A DNA stretch of 64,000 nucleotides from Methylobrevis albus (lineage in GTDB: Bacteria > Pseudomonadota > Alphaproteobacteria > Rhizobiales > Pleomorphomonadaceae): the NCBI RefSeq assembly GCF_015904235.1, contig NZ_JADZLT010000040.1, forward strand, positions 186,001 to 250,000, given 5' to 3'. How positions within the stretch are numbered: the first letter of the stretch is position 1; every line of letters begins with the position of its first letter. Made by a program: the position numbers and the translations under genes. The notes beneath the pieces are model-generated. The model saw only the letters and a program-made list of their open reading frames with translations, ran no database searches and was not told where the DNA came from. Shown here piece after piece: positions 8,515 to 17,443 of the stretch.

Positions 8515-8980
8515 AGGAACACCTCCTTTGCTCGGGTGTGAGGGTCACGGCAACCGGGGGTGGCCGTCACCGTAGGCCCACACAAAGGGCGGTGCATTTG
8601 TGGCAGATCAAGCTGTCCGTTCTTTGTGCGACGGGGGATGGACCAACTCGTGTTAAATCAGGGACTTGGGCCGCGGCGCGGTTGGCAAGCCCATCGATTT
8701 CCGCGTCGCTGCGGGTCAGCGCGGCGGCGGCTGCCGCAGAATTGGGCGTTGGCGCCTGACATGTATGCAATTCAAGCGCTCGCGCATCGGCTGCCCGCAG
8801 CCCGCGATAGGCTGTGCACGCATTATCCGACTGTTTTCAAACGCGTTCCGGCCCGACGCCGCCGCTCCGAAGCGATTTCGAGGCGCCCCGCCCGAGTGGC
8901 ACGCGGGTTGCTGCTGTTAACCGACGTTCCTGGCCGCGGCGCTTTCCCGGCCGGACGGGTTCCAAGGGGGCTTCCGCACG
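8515..8980. other. Divergent control region between FAD oxidoreductase and nitrogen operon
   Basis: 466 bases with no credible gene. The only strong signal is the sigma-54 promoter at 8897-8913. Bases 8580-8660 and 8755-8850 are less GC-rich than surrounding genes, as expected of an enhancer or promoter region. I looked for an NtrC-type palindrome (TGCAC and GTGCA half-sites) and found only isolated half-sites near 8591 and 8815. Confidence 0.5.
8897..8913 (+). promoter_or_regulatory. Sigma-54 (RpoN) promoter of the nitrogen-scavenging operon
   Basis: TGGCACGCGGGTTGCTG matches the -24/-12 consensus TGGCAC-N5-TTGC closely: GG at 8898-8899 and GC at 8910-8911 are separated by exactly 10 bases. 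Transcription would begin near 8923, giving a leader of about 58 bases before the solute-binding protein gene. Sigma-54 control is classic for nitrogen-limitation genes, which fits the downstream products. It implies an enhancer-binding activator such as NtrC encoded elsewhere. Confidence 0.78.
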
Positions 8981-10096
8981 ATGTTCACGCGCAAATTCGA
9001 TCGCCGCACCATTCTGAAGGGAGCCGGCATCGGCGCCCTCGGCCTCTCGACCGGTCTCTCCTCGATCCTGCCGGCGCGCGCCGCGGGGCTCACCATCGGC
9101 ATCCTCTACGTCGGTCCGCGTGACGACTTCGGCTGGAACCAGGCCCATGCGGTCGCGGCCGCCGCGCTGAAGCAGGTTCCGGACGTCACCGTGATCGAGG
9201 AAGAGAACGTCCCCGAGACGATCTCCGTCGCCCAGTCGATGGAATCGATGATCAACCTCGACGGCGCCTCGCTGATCTTCGCGACCTCGTTCGGCTACTA
9301 CAAGCCGTTCGTGCTCGACATGGCAGCGAAGTTCCCGGACGTGAAGTTCCGCCACGCCGCTCCGCTGTGGACCGAGGGTGACCCGGCCAACGCCGGCTCG
9401 TATTTCGGCTACCTCGACCAGGCCCACTACGTCGACGGTATCGCCGCCGGCCTCTCGACCACGACGAACAAACTCGGCTTCGTCGCGGCTAAGCCCATCG
9501 GCACCGTGCTGCGCAACATCAACTCCTTCGCGATCGGCGTGAAGAAGGTGAACCCGGCCGCCACCGTGCAGGTGATCTTCACCGGCGAGTGGTCGATGCC
9601 GGTGCGCGAGGCGGAAGCCGCCAACGCGCTGATCGACGCCGGATGCGACGTGCTCACCTGCCACGTCGACGGCCCCAAGGTGGTGATCGAGACCGCCGAG
9701 GGCCGCGGCGTCAAGACCTGTGGTCACAACGCCAGCCAGGCCCCGCTCGCGCCGAAGGGCTTCATCACCGGCGCCGAGTACAAGTGGGAGACGATCTACA
9801 AGGACTATGCCGCCAAGGTCGCGGCGGGCGAAGACCTGCCGAACTTCATCGGCGGCGGCTTCGACAAGGACTTCGTGCAGTCGACCCCTTATGGCGCCGG
9901 CGCCAGCCCCGAGGCGATCGCCGCGGCTGATGCGGCCCGCGAGGAAGTGAAGGCCGGCAAGCCGATCTTCGTCGGTCCGGTCAAGAAGCAGGACGGCACC
10001 GACCTCGTGGCGGCGGGCGCCTCGCTCGACAACTACGACCCGGCGCTCGACCAGACCGACTACCTGATCGAGGGCGTGGTCGGCTCGATCACCTGA
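8981..10096 (+). CDS. BMP-family ABC transporter solute-binding protein
   Basis: Periplasmic binding protein of the basic membrane protein (Bmp/Med) family, used for nucleosides and related small nitrogenous compounds. 371 residues. The signal is of Tat type (RRTILKGAGIGALGLSTGL, cleavage after about ARA-A). Mature protein features: IGILYVGPRDDFGWNQAHA, NVPETISVAQSMESMI, and the C-terminal PIFVGPVKKQDGT. First gene behind the sigma-54 promoter and followed by two permeases and a fused ATPase. The hydrolases in the operon suggest a ligand such as biuret, formamide or a ureide rather than a nucleoside (inference). Confidence 0.92.
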   Translation: MFTRKFDRRTILKGAGIGALGLSTGLSSILPARAAGLTIGILYVGPRDDFGWNQAHAVAAAALKQVPDVTVIEEENVPETISVAQSMESMINLDGASLIFATSFGYYKPFVLDMAAKFPDVKFRHAAPLWTEGDPANAGSYFGYLDQAHYVDGIAAGLSTTTNKLGFVAAKPIGTVLRNINSFAIGVKKVNPAATVQVIFTGEWSMPVREAEAANALIDAGCDVLTCHVDGPKVVIETAEGRGVKTCGHNASQAPLAPKGFITGAEYKWETIYKDYAAKVAAGEDLPNFIGGGFDKDFVQSTPYGAGASPEAIAAADAAREEVKAGKPIFVGPVKKQDGTDLVAAGASLDNYDPALDQTDYLIEGVVGSIT

Positions 10097-10129
10097 CGGC
10101 GCCGGAGCGGCGGGCGCGGGACGGCGGCG

Positions 10130-10540
10130 ATGGATGACTGGCGGAGCCTTCCGACCTTCTCCTTCGGCGACAGCCCCGCGCTCGCCGACGAACTCGCGGC
10201 GCTGGTGCTCGCCGGCGTCAAGACGGCGAGTTGCGATCATGCGCGGGGGCCGGAGCCTGACTATCCGGTCGGCTCCCGTTCGGTGATGCTCGACGGATCC
10301 GGCCGCCCGCGCTGCGTGATCGAGACGCTCGAGGTGACGCTCCGGCGCTTCGACGAGGTCGGCGACGATCTCGCCTTCGACGAGGGGGAGGGCGACCGGT
10401 CGCTGCGCTTTTGGCGCGCGGCGCACCAGGCCTACTTCACCCGCGCCGGGGTGTTTGCCGAGAACATGCCGCTCTGGTGCGAGCGCTTCCGCGTCGTCGC
10501 GGTGATCGACGACGCGGGCGGGATCGAGGGTCCCGACTGA
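10130..10540 (+). CDS. ASCH-domain protein
   Basis: 136 residues covering one ASCH domain, a PUA-like beta-barrel. Seen: FSFGDSPALADELAALVLAGVKTASCDH, where the Lys-Thr step lies in the conserved ASCH loop, then YPVGSRSVMLDGSGRPRCVIET and DEGEGDRSLRFWRAAHQAYF. E. coli YqfB of this fold hydrolyses N4-acetylcytidine, so an amidohydrolase role is conceivable; RNA binding is the other proposal for the fold. It sits 33 bases after the binding protein and before the permeases, an unusual place for an ASCH protein, which argues for a role linked to the imported compound. Function not established. Confidence 0.8.
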   Translation: MDDWRSLPTFSFGDSPALADELAALVLAGVKTASCDHARGPEPDYPVGSRSVMLDGSGRPRCVIETLEVTLRRFDEVGDDLAFDEGEGDRSLRFWRAAHQAYFTRAGVFAENMPLWCERFRVVAVIDDAGGIEGPD

Positions 10541-10616
10541 CGAGCTTCGGCCGGCCGCTTCGTGGCCGGTTCTGACCGAAATGCCGCCTCCTGTCCGCAC
10601 TTCATCCGGAGCCAAC

Positions 10617-11714
10617 ATGGCCGATACCGCCGCCCCGGCAAACGGGTTCGCCCTGGCAGAGACGATCGACCGCTTCCGGCGCTCGTCGGAATTCGTGGTC
10701 ATTCCCGTGCTGGCGCTCATCGCCTCGGGGCTGCTGTTCTCGATCTTCCTGCTGCTCGTCGGCAAGTCGCCGGTGGAGTTCTTCTCGCTGGTCTGGCGCG
10801 GCGGCTTCGGCACCGCCTTCTCCTGGCAGAACACGCTGGTGCGCGCCTCGCCACTGATCCTGACCGCGCTCTGCGTCGCGATTCCCGCCCGGCTCGGCAT
10901 GACGGTGATCGGCGGCGAGGGCGCGCTGGTGCTCGGCGGTTTCGCGGCGGCGGCGATCGCCATCCCGATGACGTCGTGGGCGTCGCCCTTCGTCGTGATG
11001 CCGGTGATGTTCCTCGCCGCGGCCATCGCCGGGGCGTTCTGGATCGGCGCGGTCGGCTGGCTGCGCCACTACCGCGGCATCAACGAGACCATCTCCAGCC
11101 TGCTGCTGTTCTACATCGCCGTCTCGATCCTCAACTTCTTCGTCGAAGGCGCGCTGCGCGATCCCTCCGACCCGAACAAGCCGTCGACGGCGCCGATCGG
11201 GGCGGAGAACATGATCGGCCCGATCCCCGGCACCTCGGTGCACTGGGGGCTGGCGGCCGGCATCGTCGCCTGCATCCTGGTCTGGATCCTGATGAACCGG
11301 ACGACGTTCGGCTTCGCCGCCCGCGTCACCGGCGGCAACGTCCGCGCGGCACAGGGGCAGGGGCTGCCGGTCGGGCGCCTCGTGGTGATCTCCTGCGCGC
11401 TCGCGGGGGCCTGCGCCGGGCTTGCCGGCTACTTCGAGGTGGCGGCGATCCACGGCAAGGCGAACGCCTCGCTGATCGCCGGCTACGGCTTCACCGGCAT
11501 CCTCGTGTCGTTCCTCGCCCGCCACAACCCGCTCGCCATCGTGCCGGTCGCGATCCTGCTCGGCGGCATCGCCGCCTCGGGCGGCCTCGTGCAGCGGCGC
11601 ATGGACCTGCCGGACGCCACCGTGCTGGTGCTGCAGGGGCTGATGTTCGTCGTGCTGCTCGTCAGCGAAACGATGTACGGCCGCCTCGCGATCTTCAAGC
11701 CGAAGGGAGCCTGA
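10617..11714 (+). CDS. ABC transporter permease, BMP/nucleoside-type, subunit 1
   Basis: Inner-membrane permease of the BPD_transp_2 type (branched-chain/ribose/nucleoside class). 365 residues from the ATG at 10617, which has GGAG five bases before it; an in-frame ATG at 10581 is less good. Many hydrophobic helices, starting with FVVIPVLALIASGLLFSIFLL. Family motifs: GGEGALVLGGFAAAAIAIP, GINETISSLLLFYIAV, and near the end ILLGGIAASGGLVQRRMDLP. Two bases separate it from the second permease. The subunits should pair with the ATPase at 14752. Confidence 0.92.
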   Translation: MADTAAPANGFALAETIDRFRRSSEFVVIPVLALIASGLLFSIFLLLVGKSPVEFFSLVWRGGFGTAFSWQNTLVRASPLILTALCVAIPARLGMTVIGGEGALVLGGFAAAAIAIPMTSWASPFVVMPVMFLAAAIAGAFWIGAVGWLRHYRGINETISSLLLFYIAVSILNFFVEGALRDPSDPNKPSTAPIGAENMIGPIPGTSVHWGLAAGIVACILVWILMNRTTFGFAARVTGGNVRAAQGQGLPVGRLVVISCALAGACAGLAGYFEVAAIHGKANASLIAGYGFTGILVSFLARHNPLAIVPVAILLGGIAASGGLVQRRMDLPDATVLVLQGLMFVVLLVSETMYGRLAIFKPKGA

Positions 11715-11716
11715 CC

Positions 11717-12637
11717 ATGGACGACGCCGGCCTTTCCACGGTCCTCTTCGCGATGATCGCAGGCGCGATCCGCGTCTCGACGCCGTTCCTGTTCGTCAGC
11801 CTCGGCGAGTGCCTCACCGAGAAGTCGGGCCGCATCAACCTCGGGCTCGAGGGCACCCTCGTGTTCGGTGCGATGTCGGCCTACGCGATCTCCTACGAGA
11901 CCGGCTCGCCGTGGCTCGGCGTGCTGGTCGCGGGGTTTGCCGGCATGATGTTCGGCGCCCTGCACGGTTACATCTGCAAGCTGCCGAAGGTGAACGACAT
12001 CGCCATCGGCATCGCGCTGATGCTGTTCGGCACCGGCCTCGCCTTCTTTTTCGGCAAGGCCTACATCCAGCCCGCCGCGCCGCGGCTGCCGTCGATCCCG
12101 CTCGGCTGGTGGTCGGACAATCCGCAGATCCGGCAGGTGATGGACGTCAACCCGCTGTTCCTCGTCGGCGCGGTGCTGGCGGTGGCGATGTGGTGGGCGT
12201 TCAAGAACACCCGCCTCGGCCTCGTCGTGCGCACCACGGGCGACAGCGCCCCGGCGGCGCTGGCGCTCGGCGTCAACGTCAACCTCGTCCGCTTCCTCGC
12301 CACCGCCGCCGGCGGCTTCCTCGCCGGGGTCGGCGGCTCGTTCCTGTCGCTGTTCTATCCGGGCAGCTGGACCGAGGGCCTCTCCTCAGGGCAAGGCCTT
12401 ATGGCGGTGGCGCTCGTGATCTTCTCGCGCTGGAACCCGCTCGCCTGTTTTGGCGCGGCGCTGCTGTTCGGGGCTGCCGGTGCGCTCGGGCCGGCGCTGC
12501 AGTCGATCGGCATCTCGCGCGGCTACCACTTCTTCAACGCGGCGCCCTACCTGATGACGCTCGCCATCATGATCCTGTCGATCTCGCCGAAGCGCTCGCT
12601 GAAGGGCGCGCCGGGCGAACTGTCGATCACCAAGTAG
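11717..12637 (+). CDS. ABC transporter permease, BMP/nucleoside-type, subunit 2
   Basis: 306-residue inner-membrane permease, about eight to nine hydrophobic segments. Motifs of the family: ECLTEKSGRINLGLEG, PKVNDIAIGIALMLFGTGLA, and GLSSGQGLMAVALVIFSRW with NPLACFGAALLFG. It begins immediately after the first permease (stop at 11712-11714, ATG at 11717), so translation is coupled. Forms the heterodimeric channel with the preceding product. Confidence 0.93.
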   Translation: MDDAGLSTVLFAMIAGAIRVSTPFLFVSLGECLTEKSGRINLGLEGTLVFGAMSAYAISYETGSPWLGVLVAGFAGMMFGALHGYICKLPKVNDIAIGIALMLFGTGLAFFFGKAYIQPAAPRLPSIPLGWWSDNPQIRQVMDVNPLFLVGAVLAVAMWWAFKNTRLGLVVRTTGDSAPAALALGVNVNLVRFLATAAGGFLAGVGGSFLSLFYPGSWTEGLSSGQGLMAVALVIFSRWNPLACFGAALLFGAAGALGPALQSIGISRGYHFFNAAPYLMTLAIMILSISPKRSLKGAPGELSITK

Positions 12638-12721
12638 CACCGGTTTCGCCGTCCCGGTGCGACCGGGGCGGCGCCATGACAAACGGCTGGGCGGGGGCAA
12701 GGCCACAGCAGGAGAACAGCG

Positions 12722-13741
12722 ATGAACGGTCTCGGAGGTCTCAACAAGTCGCCGAACGGCGTGGTGATCGGGCTGGTGCAGCTGAAGCTGCCGCTCGTCG
12801 CGACGCCGGCGGACCTTGCGGCGCAGACCGCCCGCATCGTCGAGATGGTCGGCAAGGCCCGGCGCAACCTCGGCACCATGGATCTCGTGGTGTTCCCCGA
12901 ATACGCGCTGCATGGCCTGTCGATGGACACCAACCCGGCGATCATGTGCCGGATGGACGGGCCGGAGGTCGCGGCCTTCAAGCAGGCCTGCATCGACAAC
13001 CGCATCTGGGGCTGCTTCTCCATCATGGAGTACAACCCCGACGGCTATCCCTGGAACACCGGCCTGATCATCGACGATAAGGGCGAGGTGAAGCTCTACT
13101 ACCGCAAGCTTCATCCCTGGGTGCCGGTCGAGCCGTGGGAGCCGGGCGACCTCGGCATTCCGGTGATCGAGGGGCCGAAGGGCGCGAAGATCGCGCTCAT
13201 CATCTGCCACGACGGCATGTTCCCGGAGATGGCGCGCGAGTGCGCCTACAAGGGCGCCGAGATCATGCTGCGCACGGCCGGCTACACCGCGCCGATCCGC
13301 ACCAGCTGGCGCTTCACCAACCAGGCCAACGCCTTCCAGAACCTGATGATCACCGCCAACGTCTGCATGTGCGGCTCGGACGGCAGCTTCGATTCCATGG
13401 GCGAGGGCATGATCGTCAACTTCGATGGCTCGGTGATCGCCCACGGCGAAACCGGGCGTCCGGACGAGATCATCACCGCGGAAGTCCGCCCCGACCTCGT
13501 GCGCGAGGCGCGCATCCACTGGGGCGTCGAGAACAACATCTACCAGCTCGGCCACCGCGGCTACGTCGCGGTGAAGGGCGGGGCGCAGGACTGTCCCTAT
13601 ACGTTCATGAAGGACATGGTGGCGGGCGAGTACCGGCTGCCGTGGGAGGACGAGGTCAAGGTGACGGACGGGACGGGGTGTGGGTTCCCGGCGCCGACGC
13701 GGGTGTATGGGGAGAGCGCGAAGAAGGAGGCGGCGGAGTGA
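12722..13741 (+). CDS. amiF: Formamidase (aliphatic amidase family, nitrilase fold)
   Basis: Hydrolyses formamide to formate and ammonia in the cytosol. 339 residues, nearly identical in layout to known AmiF proteins from the first residues ([20 protein letters not shown]). The nitrilase triad is readable: Glu60 in FPEYALHG, Lys133 in YYRKLHPW and Cys166 in [10 protein letters not shown], the same numbers as in Helicobacter pylori AmiF. Cys-rich stretch [18 protein letters not shown] follows. Its place in a sigma-54-driven nitrogen operon supports a role in nitrogen scavenging. A palindromic repeat separates it from biuH. Confidence 0.94.
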   Translation: MNGLGGLNKSPNGVVIGLVQLKLPLVATPADLAAQTARIVEMVGKARRNLGTMDLVVFPEYALHGLSMDTNPAIMCRMDGPEVAAFKQACIDNRIWGCFSIMEYNPDGYPWNTGLIIDDKGEVKLYYRKLHPWVPVEPWEPGDLGIPVIEGPKGAKIALIICHDGMFPEMARECAYKGAEIMLRTAGYTAPIRTSWRFTNQANAFQNLMITANVCMCGSDGSFDSMGEGMIVNFDGSVIAHGETGRPDEIITAEVRPDLVREARIHWGVENNIYQLGHRGYVAVKGGAQDCPYTFMKDMVAGEYRLPWEDEVKVTDGTGCGFPAPTRVYGESAKKEAAE

Positions 13742-13794
13742 GGCCACGTCGCGCTCTTTCGCCGGGTACTGCGGGAGGGCCGTGCCGTGCGGCT

Positions 13795-13942
13795 CACCCC
13801 TGTCCCTGTCCCTCCCCCACAAGGGGGGAGGGGACGCTGGGGGATCGGCCCGTCGCCGCCCGCAACCGCCGTTTCAGTCCCGCCTCGGCCTTCATCGTGT
13901 CGTCCCCTCCCCCCTTGTGGGGGAGGGACAGGGAGAGGGGTG
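13795..13942. repeat. Long inverted repeat, copy 1 (GC-palindrome superfamily)
   Basis: Arms 13795-13836 and 13901-13942 are 42 bases long and complementary with one mismatch; the loop is 64 bases. Each arm is itself a small palindrome (CCTCCCCC, ACAA, GGGGGGAGG). It fills most of the 247-base gap between amiF and biuH, inside an apparent operon. The arm sequence shares its core (CCCTGTCCCTCCCCC, later AGGGGACG) with the elements at 36221 and 52184. Confidence 0.92.
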
Positions 13943-13988
13943 GGCCCCACGTCAGGGCCGCCGCGATCCCGATCGAAAGGGGCTCCCC

Positions 13989-14714
13989 ATGACCACCACC
14001 CTCGACGAGCGCATCGACGCCGCCCGCGTCGCCGGCGGGCGAACCATTGACTCCGAGCCCTATGCCTGGCCGTTCGACGGCGACCTCCGGCCCGAAAACA
14101 CCGCCATCGTCGTCATCGACATGCAGGTCGATTTCTGCGCCCCGGGCGGCTACGTCGACTCGATGGGCTACGACATCGCGCTGACCCGGGCGCCGATCGA
14201 GCCGATCGCGCGGCTGCTCGATGCCGTCAGGGCCAAGGGTTTCACCGTCATCCACACCCGCGAAGGCCACAAGCCGGACCTTTCGGATCTTCCCGCCAAC
14301 AAGCGCTGGCGCTCGCAGCGGATCGGCGCCGGCATCGGCGACCAGGGGCCGTGCGGGCGCATCCTGGTGCGCGGCGAGCCGGGCTGGGAGATCATCCCGG
14401 AGCTGCAGCCGGTGGCCGGCGAGGCGATCATCGACAAGCCGGGCAAGGGCTCGTTCCTCGCCACCGACTTCGACCTCGTGCTGCAGACGAAGCGCATCCG
14501 CAACATCGTGCTGACCGGCGTCACCACCGACGTCTGCGTCCACACCACGATGCGCGACGCCAACGACCGCGGCTACGAGTGCCTGCTGCTCTCCGACTGC
14601 ACCGCCGCCACCAAGCTCGAAAACCACCTCGCCGCCCTCGACATGGTGAAGATGCAGGGCGGCGTCTTCGGCGCGGTGGCGACCTCGGACGCCTTCATCG
14701 CCGCCATCTCGTGA
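13989..14714 (+). CDS. biuH: Biuret hydrolase (isochorismatase-like cysteine hydrolase)
   Basis: Hydrolyses biuret to allophanate (urea-1-carboxylate) and ammonia. 241 residues. Residues reported as catalytic in Rhizobium leguminosarum BiuH (Asp36, Lys142, Cys175, with Gln215 for substrate) all recur here with a constant offset of eight: Asp44 in VVIDMQVDF, Lys150 in [10 protein letters not shown], Cys183 in [10 protein letters not shown], Gln223 in VKMQGGVFG. The surrounding segments ([30 protein letters not shown]) are also BiuH-like. The offset match is from memory of the family and should be confirmed by alignment. AAAGGGG precedes the ATG. Operon partners AtzG/AtzE/AtzH fit. Confidence 0.87.
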   Translation: MTTTLDERIDAARVAGGRTIDSEPYAWPFDGDLRPENTAIVVIDMQVDFCAPGGYVDSMGYDIALTRAPIEPIARLLDAVRAKGFTVIHTREGHKPDLSDLPANKRWRSQRIGAGIGDQGPCGRILVRGEPGWEIIPELQPVAGEAIIDKPGKGSFLATDFDLVLQTKRIRNIVLTGVTTDVCVHTTMRDANDRGYECLLLSDCTAATKLENHLAALDMVKMQGGVFGAVATSDAFIAAIS

Positions 14715-14751
14715 TTTTTGATCCGCCGACCGACCTCAAGGAGCGACAGAC

Positions 14752-16317
14752 ATGAGCGCCACCGCAGCCGCCCTCGCCGAGCCGCCCGTGTCGCCACTCG
14801 GCGCGAAGAAGGCGATCGGGCTCGAAACCATCGGCATGACCAAGATCTTCGGCTCGATGGTCGCGCTCGGCGACGTGTCGATCAAGGTGAAGCCCGGCTC
14901 GTTCCACGCGCTGCTCGGCGAGAACGGCGCCGGCAAGTCGACGCTGGTGAAGTGCATCATGGGCTTCTACCAGCCGACGCGCGGCAGCGTGCTGATCGAC
15001 GGGCGCGAGACCGAGATCAGCAACCCGAAGGTGGCGCGCGACGTCGGCATCGGCATGGTCTACCAGCACTTCACGCTGGTGCCGTCGCTGACGGCGACCG
15101 AGAACCTGGTGATCGCCCGCGCCGACGTGCCGTCGGTGATCGACTGGAAGAAGGAAAAGAAGTCGCTCGACGCGCTGTTCGACCGGATGCCGTTCCGGGT
15201 GCCGCTCGACGTGCCGGTGTCGTCGCTCGCCGCCGGCGAGAAGCAGAAGCTCGAAATCCTGAAGCAGCTCTATCTCGACCAGCGCTTCCTGATCCTCGAC
15301 GAGCCGACCTCGGTGCTGACCCCCGGCGAGGCCGACGAGATCCTCGGCCTCCTGAAGACCATGACGGATGCCGGCGACCTCACCATCCTGATGATCTCCC
15401 ACAAGTTCCGTGAAGTGACGGCGTTCGCCGACGAGTTCTCGGTGCTGCGCAAGGGCGAGTACATGGGCGGCGGCGTCACGGCGAACGTGTCGGTCGCCGA
15501 GATGAGCCGGATGATGATCGGCGACATGAAGCTGCGCGAGCGCGCGGCGCGGAAAACCTTCGAGAAGCAGCCGGTGGTGCTCGACCTCGCCGGCATCTGC
15601 GCCGAGGACGACGAGGGCCTGCCGGCGGTCGACGCCGTCAACCTGAAGATCCGCGCCGGCGAGATCGTCGGCATTGCCGGCGTCTCCGGCAACGGCCAGT
15701 CGGAACTGATCGAGACGCTGACCGGCCAGCGCGACCTCACCTCCGGCCGCTTCTTCGTGAAGGACCAGCCCTATGAGCCGAGCCGCGAGAAGATGGCGAA
15801 GTTCAAGGTGTTCGGCCTGCCGGAAGAGCCGCTGAAGAACGCCTGCGTGCGGCGGATGACGGTGGCGGAGAACCTCGCCTTCCGCTCCTTCGACCAGCCG
15901 CCGATCTCGAAGCGCCGCGGCTTCCTGTCGCCCGGCCCGATGCGGGCGAAGGCGAAGGAACTGATCGCCGCCTACCGGGTGAAGACGCCGGGCCCGGACG
16001 AGCCGATCGAGAACCTCTCGGGCGGCAACGTGCAGCGCGCGGTGCTGGCGCGCGAGCTCTCGACCCAGGTCGAGGTGCTGATCGTCGCCAACCCCTGCTT
16101 CGGCCTCGACTTCGCGTCGATCGCCGAGATCCGCAGCCAGATCATGGACCAGCGCAACGGCGGCGCCGCGGTGCTGCTCGTCTCCGAGGACCTCGACGAG
16201 ATCCTCGAACTCTCCGACCGCGTCGCGGTGATGTCCGAGGGGCGCATCGACTACGTCGCCCCGATCGGCGAGACCGACCGCGCCACGATCGGCCAGGCGA
16301 TGGCGGGTCATCACTGA
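14752..16317 (+). CDS. ABC transporter ATPase with two nucleotide-binding domains
   Basis: 521 residues, tandem ABC domains as in ribose and nucleoside importers. Domain 1 has Walker [10 protein letters not shown], a variant signature [12 protein letters not shown] and Walker [10 protein letters not shown]. Domain 2 has a degenerate P-loop (GVSGNGQSE), signature LSGGNVQRA and a Walker B region [12 protein letters not shown] lacking the catalytic Glu, so only one ATP site is expected to be fully active; this asymmetry is usual for the family. AAGGAG lies before the ATG. It should energise the permeases at 10617 and 11717, although biuH and amiF lie in between. Confidence 0.93.
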   Translation: MSATAAALAEPPVSPLGAKKAIGLETIGMTKIFGSMVALGDVSIKVKPGSFHALLGENGAGKSTLVKCIMGFYQPTRGSVLIDGRETEISNPKVARDVGIGMVYQHFTLVPSLTATENLVIARADVPSVIDWKKEKKSLDALFDRMPFRVPLDVPVSSLAAGEKQKLEILKQLYLDQRFLILDEPTSVLTPGEADEILGLLKTMTDAGDLTILMISHKFREVTAFADEFSVLRKGEYMGGGVTANVSVAEMSRMMIGDMKLRERAARKTFEKQPVVLDLAGICAEDDEGLPAVDAVNLKIRAGEIVGIAGVSGNGQSELIETLTGQRDLTSGRFFVKDQPYEPSREKMAKFKVFGLPEEPLKNACVRRMTVAENLAFRSFDQPPISKRRGFLSPGPMRAKAKELIAAYRVKTPGPDEPIENLSGGNVQRAVLARELSTQVEVLIVANPCFGLDFASIAEIRSQIMDQRNGGAAVLLVSEDLDEILELSDRVAVMSEGRIDYVAPIGETDRATIGQAMAGHH

Positions 16318-16416
16318 GACGGGGAGGGGCGGCGATGTTCGTCTTCGGGTTCGAGAAGGTGGTGGGGGCGCGAGGCGCGGGGGCGCGAACGGGCGCGGAC
16401 GTGCCGGGTGGATGGT

Positions 16417-16523
16417 CCCCCCCTCCCCAACCCTCCCCCTCGCGGGGGGAGGGGGCGGCCGGTGCCGTGCTCCTGACCTTCGTTCCCCCTCCCCCCTCGA
16501 GGGGGAGGGTCGGGGAGGGGGGG
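16417..16523. repeat. Long inverted repeat, copy 2 (GC-palindrome superfamily)
   Basis: Arms 16417-16455 and 16485-16523 are about 38 bases each with two or three differences; the loop is 29 bases. Core is CCCTCCCC-A/G-ACCCTCCCCCTCG followed by GGGGGGAGGGGG, so each arm is again a nested palindrome. It occupies the 265-base gap between the ATPase gene and the second cysteine hydrolase in the same operon as copy 1. More diverged from the other copies than they are from each other. Confidence 0.88.
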
Positions 16524-16582
16524 AGCCCGCCGCGGAGCTCCGACGCCGCCTTCAATTCCGATCTCCCCAGGAACCCCGCCCC

Positions 16583-17257
16583 ATGATCACCGTCGACGCC
16601 AGCCCCTTCGCCTACACCTTCCCCCCGGACAAGGTCGCCCTCATCGTCATCGACATGCAGCGCGACTTCGTCGAGCCCGGCGGGTTCGGCGATACGCTCG
16701 GCAACGACGTCAGCCGCCTGCAGGCGATCCTGCCCGGGGTGGCGGGGCTCCTGAAGGTGTTCCGCGACAACGGCTGGCCGGTGATCCACACCCGCGAGGG
16801 CCACAGGCCCGACCTCTCCGACTGCCCGCCGGCGAAGCGGCTGCGCGGCAGCCCGACGCTGCGGATCGGCGACAAGGGGCCGATGGGGCGGATCCTGATC
16901 CACGGCGAGCCGGGGCACGGCATCGTCGACGCGCTGGCGCCGATCGCGGGGGAATACGTGCTGGACAAGCCCGGCAAGGGTGCCTTCTATGCGACGGACC
17001 TCGGCACGATTCTGGAGGGGCTCGGCACCACCCATCTCGTGTTCGCGGGCGTGACCACCGAGGTCTGCGTCCAGACGACGATGCGGGAGGCCAACGATCG
17101 TGGCTTCGACAACCTGCTGATCGAAGACGCGACCGAGAGCTATTTTCCGGAATTCAAGGACGCCGCGATGGCGATGATCCGGGCGCAGGGGGCGATCGTC
17201 GGCTGGACGGCGCCGCTCGCGGCGCTCGCAGCGGCAGTGGCGATGGAGACGGCATGA
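16583..17257 (+). CDS. Isochorismatase-family cysteine hydrolase, BiuH paralogue
   Basis: 224 residues with the same Asp-Lys-Cys triad as BiuH ([28 protein letters not shown]) and a Gln in the equivalent late position (IRAQGAIVG), but otherwise diverged from the biuH product at 13989. Many segments are shared, including [12 protein letters not shown] and REANDRGF. It probably cleaves a C-N bond in a related ureide or carbamoyl compound; the substrate cannot be named from sequence. Its stop overlaps the atzG start (ATGA), tying it to the AtzG-AtzE unit. A possible alternative is ureidoacrylate or N-carbamoyl amidohydrolase activity. Confidence 0.85.
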   Translation: MITVDASPFAYTFPPDKVALIVIDMQRDFVEPGGFGDTLGNDVSRLQAILPGVAGLLKVFRDNGWPVIHTREGHRPDLSDCPPAKRLRGSPTLRIGDKGPMGRILIHGEPGHGIVDALAPIAGEYVLDKPGKGAFYATDLGTILEGLGTTHLVFAGVTTEVCVQTTMREANDRGFDNLLIEDATESYFPEFKDAAMAMIRAQGAIVGWTAPLAALAAAVAMETA

Positions 17258-17439
17258 GCGAGACCTTCGACGCGGAAGCCTATGCGGAGCTGATGGCCCG
17301 CGTGATGGGGCTCGACCTCCGGCCGGACTGGAAGCCTGCCGTGGTCGCCAATCTCCGCACCACCCACCGCATGGCCGCCCTCGTGCTCGGCCACCGCCTC
17401 GACGATCACGTCGAGCCCGCCTTCGTGTTCGAGGCCTGA
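17254..17439 (+). CDS. atzG: AtzG-like small subunit (DUF4089)
   Basis: 61-residue protein. In Pseudomonas sp. ADP, AtzG binds and stabilises the amidase AtzE, in the manner of GatC with GatA. The pattern [25 protein letters not shown] then EPAFVFEA at the C-terminus matches the AtzG family. GGAG precedes the ATG, which overlaps the upstream stop. Four bases separate its stop from atzE, so the two subunits are made together. HpxX of oxalurate pathways belongs to the same small-subunit family and is the main alternative. Confidence 0.87.
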   Translation: MSETFDAEAYAELMARVMGLDLRPDWKPAVVANLRTTHRMAALVLGHRLDDHVEPAFVFEA

Positions 17440-17443
17440 GCCG

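Noticed and set aside
8515-8896. NtrC enhancer sites upstream of the sigma-54 promoter
   Set aside because: Only single half-sites (GGTGCA near 8591, TGTGCACG near 8813) were found, with no convincing palindrome.
8837-11026. A 729-codon minus-strand frame
   Set aside because: Covers the binding protein and first permease in antisense; no conserved motif, and it would cross the sigma-54 promoter.
13795-16523. The paired GC palindromes read as intrinsic terminators
   Set aside because: Arms are too long, loops of 29-64 bases are too large, and no U-run follows. A shared arm core with other copies fits a dispersed repeat better.
16583-17257. Naming the second isochorismatase-like protein a second BiuH or RutB
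   Set aside because: The triad is shared by the whole superfamily, and the segments that mark BiuH differ. No Rut pathway genes are present.
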